NCBI GenBank assembly: GCA_937927945.1
Contig: CALEYW010000026.1
Location: 54,935 to 118,934 of the forward strand
Direction: 5' to 3'
DNA: 64,000 nt
Origin: an uncultured candidate division WPS-2 bacterium
Lineage (GTDB): Bacteria > Vulcanimicrobiota > Vulcanimicrobiia > Vulcanimicrobiales > Vulcanimicrobiaceae
The position numbers and the translations under genes are program-made. How positions within the stretch are numbered: the first letter of the stretch is position 1; each line of letters begins with the position of its first letter. Shown here piece by piece: positions 60,360 through 64,000 of the stretch. The notes under the pieces are model-generated. The model had not been told where the DNA came from. It saw only the letters and a program-made list of their open reading frames with translations, and made no database searches.

Positions 60360-60485
60360 GATCCCCTCACAGGTGGCGCGTCTCTGATGGGCTTGCGTCG
60401 TACCGATCGTCGCGCCCGTCATGGTACCTGACCGGCGCGTCGGCGAGCTCCTACCCCGGACTCGGTTCCCCGTGGCTACTTCGTG

Positions 60486-61517
60486 CTATGTCGGATGTTG
60501 GAGATAGGCGCGCGGATCGTCGGCCGAGTCTCGTCCGGCATGGACAACGGACTCGCGCAGCACGTACCCGCCGGTGAGCGCGCAGGCGGCGGTGAGCAGC
60601 GCGCGCAGGCGATCGGCGCGGTTCGCGTGCCGGCCGAACACCCCCGGCAGCGCCATGAGCGCCGGCACCGCGATCCCCAGGCCGAGCGTCGCGCGCTTGA
60701 GGCGACGGCCGCGCGTGCCGCCGAAGAGCGCCTTCCCGGGTGCGCCCGCGGCGCGCTCGTAGTCGAGCAGGAGCACCGCCTCGGCAATCCCGGCGACCGT
60801 CTCGATCAGCTCGAGTTTGCGCGACGTCGCGGGCGAGCCGGCGCCGAGTGCGAGCAAGCCGTTCTGCAGCGCGCAGGCCGTCGATGCCGCCGAAAGCGCG
60901 AAGATCGCCGGGAGGTGCCGGCGGCCGCGGTACCACACGGGAATCGCCGTCGCCGAGAGCAGCACGCCCGTATACGACGCCATCAGCGCGGCAGCGAGCG
61001 CGTGCACCGCGACGCGCGGACCCTTCGGAATCCAGCCGAGCGGATTGCGCGAAATTGCTCCATCGGCGCGCGCCTGTTCCAGCGCGGCGAGTCCCGCGGT
61101 CGCCGAGAACGCCGAGAATGCGTACACGCCGACCGACATCGGTGACTTCAGCTTGAGGATGCGCAGCATCGAGAGAAAACGTTCGGGCCGGCCCAGGTCC
61201 GCGATCAGCAGCACTCCGCTGACGCCGGCTCCCGCGAGCGCGGCATAGCGTCCGTTGCGGACGAGCGCGTGGTCGCGCGCGTCGCCGCTGCCGTCCGCGA
61301 TCGTCGCGAGCGCGGCGCTTCCGGCAGCCGCGCCGCCAACGAAGAAGTATCCGACGATCTGCCAGCCCCAATGCGCCTTGTGCAGCACGGGATGGTCGAA
61401 ATACGTCTCTTGCGCGCGGCCGAATCCGCCGTCGCCGCGCCCCAGCGACGCGGCTACCGCGTCCGGCGAGACGTTCCCCAACTCGCCGAACGCCGCGCCG
61501 TGCGGCTGCGACGACAA
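60486..61517 (-). CDS. nrfD: NrfD/PsrC-family membrane subunit
   Basis: A 343-residue integral membrane quinone-reacting subunit of the NrfD/DmsC type, with about eight spans. Marks are HWGWQIVGYFFVGGAAAGSAALA and LLIADLGRPERFLSMLRILKLKSPMSVG, then TGVLLSATAIPVW. Such subunits pass electrons between a ferredoxin-like partner and quinone. The TTG start follows the FdhB-like stop directly, so the two are one unit. No catalytic molybdenum subunit is adjacent (see findings). Confidence 0.88.
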   Translation of the reverse strand: MSSQPHGAAFGELGNVSPDAVAASLGRGDGGFGRAQETYFDHPVLHKAHWGWQIVGYFFVGGAAAGSAALATIADGSGDARDHALVRNGRYAALAGAGVSGVLLIADLGRPERFLSMLRILKLKSPMSVGVYAFSAFSATAGLAALEQARADGAISRNPLGWIPKGPRVAVHALAAALMASYTGVLLSATAIPVWYRGRRHLPAIFALSAASTACALQNGLLALGAGSPATSRKLELIETVAGIAEAVLLLDYERAAGAPGKALFGGTRGRRLKRATLGLGIAVPALMALPGVFGRHANRADRLRALLTAACALTGGYVLRESVVHAGRDSADDPRAYLQHPT

Positions 61518-62297
61518 CTACGCGCCCTCGCGGAAGCCGCGGAAGACCGCGACGCCCAGCAGCGCCAGCGCGCTTGCGGCGAGCAAGCCCGTCGAATACG
61601 CCGCGGGCTGGAAGCGCGACGGCAGCACGGGACGCGGCGGAAGGTTGAAGACCTCGGGGCGATCCGGCAGCAGAAAGAACGCGTTGAGCGGACCGGTCTC
61701 GCGCGTCTCGTCGCCGTCGACGCCGTACAAACGCGCCTCGCGGCCTTGCGCAAGCAGCGTCTCCACGCGCCGCTGCGCGGTCGCACGAAGTTCGTCGACC
61801 GGGCCGAAGAGGATCGCGTCGGTCGGACACGCTTTGGCGCAGGCGGGCTCCATTCCGTCCTTCTGCCGGTCGTAGCACAGGGTGCACTTCTGCGCGACGC
61901 CGGCCTTCGGCTCGACCGCGACGACGCCGAACGGACACGACGGCACGCAGTAGCCGCAGCCGTTGCACACGTCCGGCTGGACGTACACGTCGCCGAACTC
62001 GTTGCGGACGATCGCACCGGTCGGACAGGCCTCCATGCAGCCCGCGTTCGTGCAGTGCTTGCATACGTCGGACATCATCATCCAGCGCGAGGACGCGGGG
62101 TCGGTCCGGTCGGCCTGTTCGACGAAAGCGACATGCCGCCACGTGGTCGCCGATAGCCGCCCGGTGTTGTCGTACGATTCTGCGGAAAAGGTATAGCCGT
62201 CCGCGGGGAGCTGGTTCCACTGCTTGCACGCGACCTCACACGCCTTGCACCCGATGCAGAGCGTCACGTCGGTGAAGAAGCCGGTCTCCGAGCGCAC
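61518..62297 (-). CDS. FdhB/HybA-like 4Fe-4S electron-transfer subunit
   Basis: A 259-residue ferredoxin subunit with four 4Fe-4S clusters. Cysteine runs are TLCIGCKACEVACKQWN, VCKHCTNAGCMEACP, VCNGCGYCVPSCPFG and KCTLCYDRQ...ACAKACP. The opening ETGFFTDVTLCIGCKACEVACK is typical of formate dehydrogenase beta subunits. A single hydrophobic span near 232-252 anchors it. GTG 62297 is used; no ribosome site is visible and an inverted repeat lies just upstream. It would pass electrons from a molybdo/tungsto-enzyme to the NrfD subunit that follows. Confidence 0.9.
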   Translation of the reverse strand: MRSETGFFTDVTLCIGCKACEVACKQWNQLPADGYTFSAESYDNTGRLSATTWRHVAFVEQADRTDPASSRWMMMSDVCKHCTNAGCMEACPTGAIVRNEFGDVYVQPDVCNGCGYCVPSCPFGVVAVEPKAGVAQKCTLCYDRQKDGMEPACAKACPTDAILFGPVDELRATAQRRVETLLAQGREARLYGVDGDETRETGPLNAFFLLPDRPEVFNLPPRPVLPSRFQPAAYSTGLLAASALALLGVAVFRGFREGA

Positions 62298-62298
62298 T

Positions 62299-62314
62299 GG
62301 TAGATATCTCTACC
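62299..62314. promoter_or_regulatory. Inverted repeat in the fdhB/OFA-carrier divergent region
   Basis: GGTAGA-TATC-TCTACC, a perfect 6+6 repeat with a 4-base centre, 2 bases before the FdhB-like GTG. It lies in the 119-base divergent region and could be an operator for either side; the rest of that region contains no gene. Confidence 0.45.
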
Positions 62315-62416
62315 CAGGGCTCCGCCGGGTGACGCAGGTTCCCGGGGACGGGCCTTCGTACAAAGTCGCACTAGGGCGAGACCGCGCCTCTTTGCGGGCG
62401 CAGAGGAGAAAGACTG

Positions 62417-63778
62417 TTGGCGGCCTTCCTCGACCGTTCTCATTCCGTTGCCGGGCCGGGTTTCAGCCGCTGGCTGGTCCCCCCCGCAGCCTTGTGCATC
62501 CACTTGTGCATCGGCCAAGCGTACGCGTTCAGCGTCTTCAACAAGCCGATGTCGCAGGCGATCGGCGTCACGGCCCCTGCGCCCGGCGACTGGTCCATCC
62601 CCGATCTCGGCTGGATCTTCAGCCTCGCGATCGTGTTCCTCGGGCTCTCCGCCGCCGTCTTCGGCCGCTGGGTCGAAAGCGCGGGGCCGCGCGCAGCGAT
62701 GTTCGCGGCCGCCTGCCTCTTCTGCGGCGGCCTCATCGTCGCGGGCTTCGGCGTCTCGATCCACAACTTGCCGATCGTGTACCTCGGCTACGGCGTCATC
62801 GGGGGCTGCGGCCTGGGGATCGGCTACATTTCGCCGGTCTCGACGCTGATCAAATGGTTCCCCGACCGTCCCGGCCTCGCGACCGGGACGGCGATCATGG
62901 GGTTCGGCGGCGGCGCACTGATCGGCGCTCCGCTCGCCGTGACGCTGATGAAGCACTACGCGTCGCCGACGTCGACCGGCGTCGCTCCGACGATGATCAC
63001 GATGGGGATCATCTACTTCATCTTCATGATCTCCGGCTCGCTGATGGTACGTCTCCCCGCCCCCGGGTGGAAGCCCGCCGGCTGGGTTCCGCCCACCCCG
63101 GCCGAAGCGGCCGCAAGGATGATCACGACGCGCAACGTCGTCGTCGGTGAAGCGGTCAAGACGCCGCAGTTCTGGCTGCTGTGGGCCGTGCTGTTCCTCA
63201 ACGTCACCGCCGGCATCGGCATCCTCGGCCAGGCATCCCTGATGGTTCAGGACATGTTCGGCGTCGCGGTCGCGGCGGCGGCCGGCTTCGTGGGCCTGCT
63301 GAGCCTGTTCAACATGGGCGGCCGCATCTTCTGGGCGTCGATGTCCGACTTCTTGGGGCGCAAGCGCACCTACATGATCTTCTTCGGCCTAGGAGCGGTG
63401 TTGTACGCGCTGATCCCGTGGACGAAGAACATCGGCAGCCTGGGCTTGTTCGTCGCCGTGTGCTGCATCATCCTCACGATGTACGGCGGCGGCTTCGCCA
63501 CGATCCCCGCGTATCTGCGCGACATGTTCGGCACCGTCCAGGTCGGGGCCATCCACGGCGTGCTGCTGACCGCGTGGTCCGCGGCCGGCGTCGCGGGGCC
63601 GGTGCTGGTGAACTACATCCGCCAGTATCAGCTCGACCACGGCGTTCCGAAGGCCGAGGCCTACTCGGTCACCATGTACATCATGGCGGTGCTGCTCATC
63701 GTCGGCTTCATCTGCAACTATCTGGTGAAGCCGCTCGACGAACGGCACTACGTCACGACCGCGGAAGCGGCCGGGTAA
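62417..63778 (+). CDS. OFA-family (oxalate/formate antiporter-like) MFS carrier
   Basis: A 453-residue MFS protein of the OFA group with twelve spans. Marks are LCIHLCIGQAYAFSVFNKPM, GGCGLGIGYISPVSTLIKWFPDRPGLATG (the OFA signature) and LFNMGGRIFWASMSDFLGRK. TTG 62417 has AGGAGAA (62404-62410). OFA carriers exchange organic anions such as oxalate, formate, lactate or pyruvate. It is divergent from the FdhB/NrfD pair, which makes formate or a similar acid a plausible cargo (inference). A small partner gene follows. Confidence 0.92.
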   Translation: MAAFLDRSHSVAGPGFSRWLVPPAALCIHLCIGQAYAFSVFNKPMSQAIGVTAPAPGDWSIPDLGWIFSLAIVFLGLSAAVFGRWVESAGPRAAMFAAACLFCGGLIVAGFGVSIHNLPIVYLGYGVIGGCGLGIGYISPVSTLIKWFPDRPGLATGTAIMGFGGGALIGAPLAVTLMKHYASPTSTGVAPTMITMGIIYFIFMISGSLMVRLPAPGWKPAGWVPPTPAEAAARMITTRNVVVGEAVKTPQFWLLWAVLFLNVTAGIGILGQASLMVQDMFGVAVAAAAGFVGLLSLFNMGGRIFWASMSDFLGRKRTYMIFFGLGAVLYALIPWTKNIGSLGLFVAVCCIILTMYGGGFATIPAYLRDMFGTVQVGAIHGVLLTAWSAAGVAGPVLVNYIRQYQLDHGVPKAEAYSVTMYIMAVLLIVGFICNYLVKPLDERHYVTTAEAAG

Positions 63779-63790
63779 GGAGCGACGATC

Positions 63791-63931
63791 GTGAACGCAA
63801 CCGATACCGGCTCCGGCACCACCGTCAAGCTCGTGCTGGCGTGGTTCTGGGTGGGGATCCCGCTGGCGTGGGGCATCTGGGTGACGCTGAACAACGCACT
63901 CCAGCTCTTCACGGCCACGAAGGCGACGTAA
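63791..63931 (+). CDS. Small partner protein of the MFS carrier (46 residues)
   Basis: A 46-residue single-span protein: polar N-terminus, then KLVLAWFWVGIPLAWGIWVTL, then a short tail ALQLFTATKAT. Proteins of this pattern follow OFA-family carriers in many genomes and are annotated as MFS small subunits. GTG 63791 has AAGGAG (63777-63782) eight bases upstream, overlapping the end of the carrier gene. Its role is probably to support folding or stability of the carrier, which is inference. It is easily missed because of its length. Confidence 0.82.
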   Translation: MNATDTGSGTTVKLVLAWFWVGIPLAWGIWVTLNNALQLFTATKAT

Positions 63932-63948
63932 CCGCGTCGCTCATCCAA

Positions 63949-64000
63949 ATCGGGTAGGAGGGGGCGTCACCGCCCCCGTCCTCCCACACCACCGGACGTG
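63949..64000 (-). mobile_element. Group II intron 3' end (domains V/VI), runs off the window
   Basis: Read on the minus strand, CACGTCCGGT at the window edge matches the 3' half of a bacterial group II intron domain V. It is followed by a domain VI-like hairpin: GGGAGGA, C, GGGGGCG, loop GTGA, CGCCCCC, then TCCTACCC. The outer stem leaves one unpaired A (63956), 7 bases before an AT end at 63949, as expected for the branch-point adenosine and a 3'-AY intron end. Domains I-IV and any reverse transcriptase would lie beyond base 64000. It begins 17 bases after the small carrier partner. Confidence 0.6.

Noticed and set aside
1..64000. CRISPR arrays, tRNA or rRNA genes, phage or transposase genes
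   Set aside because: I saw no regularly spaced repeats, no tRNA cloverleaf or rRNA sequence, and no transposase or phage structural motifs; the only mobile-element signal is the intron end at the right edge.

Overview
This is a 64 kb piece of a high-GC chromosome from a free-living, respiring bacterium. The coding density is very high: no gap between genes exceeds 300 bases, and the largest are 57815-57993, 27539-27687, 11343-11486, 60360-60485 and 62298-62416. Genes sit in short operons, often with 4-base ATGA or GTGA overlaps, and GTG and TTG starts are common. I see no rRNA, tRNA or CRISPR array. Gene content (System II cytochrome c maturation, a cytochrome b fused to a cytochrome c, glutamate-route tetrapyrrole synthesis with unusual fusions, a YncE/phosphatase fusion, an M16 peptidase) would fit an uncultured soil lineage such as Candidatus Eremiobacterota (WPS-2/Vulcanimicrobiota). 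That placement is inference only.

Layout. 1-3950: Tat export (tatC, cut by the left edge), cytochrome c maturation (resB, ccsA) and a membrane-anchored cytochrome c. 4036-5520: selO. 5564-7906: an arsenic operon (arsR, arsI-like, a Cys-rich micro-ORF, acr3, a broken arsC). 7925-11342: small regulators, an RNA-binding protein and an MFS exporter. 11487-13661: Rieske protein and a cytochrome b-c fusion ending at a strong terminator. 13716-15368: a GT39-type transferase. 15388-23032: a tightly overlapping tetrapyrrole operon with two fusion enzymes. 23132-30328: a decayed Ntn-hydrolase, DUF92, an M16 peptidase, a DHA2 exporter, a glutaredoxin and a TonB-like protein. 30375-36032: 2-hydroxyacid and glycerol oxidation (ldh2 family, glcD, glpK, glpD). 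36095-41832: a nucleotidyltransferase-like protein, a rhodanese, a broken MFS gene, a CPCC protein, arginase, a membrane cyclic-nucleotide-binding protein and an AI-2E family protein. 41891-46234: a BMP-type nucleoside ABC importer. 46322-55473: a class A-like serine hydrolase, a MEDS sensor, a zinc ADH, a second GT39 protein, a LytS/LytR-type two-component pair, a branched-chain aminotransferase and chrA. 55502-63931: a YncE/phosphatase fusion, cytochrome bd oxidase, an orphan FdhB/NrfD pair and an OFA-family MFS carrier with its small partner. 63949-64000: what looks like the 3' end of a group II intron on the minus strand.

How it works together. Much of the window serves respiration. Tetrapyrroles are made from glutamyl-tRNA as far as uroporphyrinogen III and siroheme, and c-type cytochromes are matured by ResB/CcsA. 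Electrons from glycerol-3-phosphate, hydroxyacids and possibly a formate dehydrogenase-like module would feed quinone, a bc complex and a bd oxidase. The most distinctive items are the Met8-HemC-HemD-like fusion paired with a CobA-HemD fusion, the cytochrome b-c fusion with a PAWY Qo motif, three promoters placed so that the mRNA should be leaderless, the FdhB/NrfD pair without a catalytic subunit, and four genes broken by small indels.
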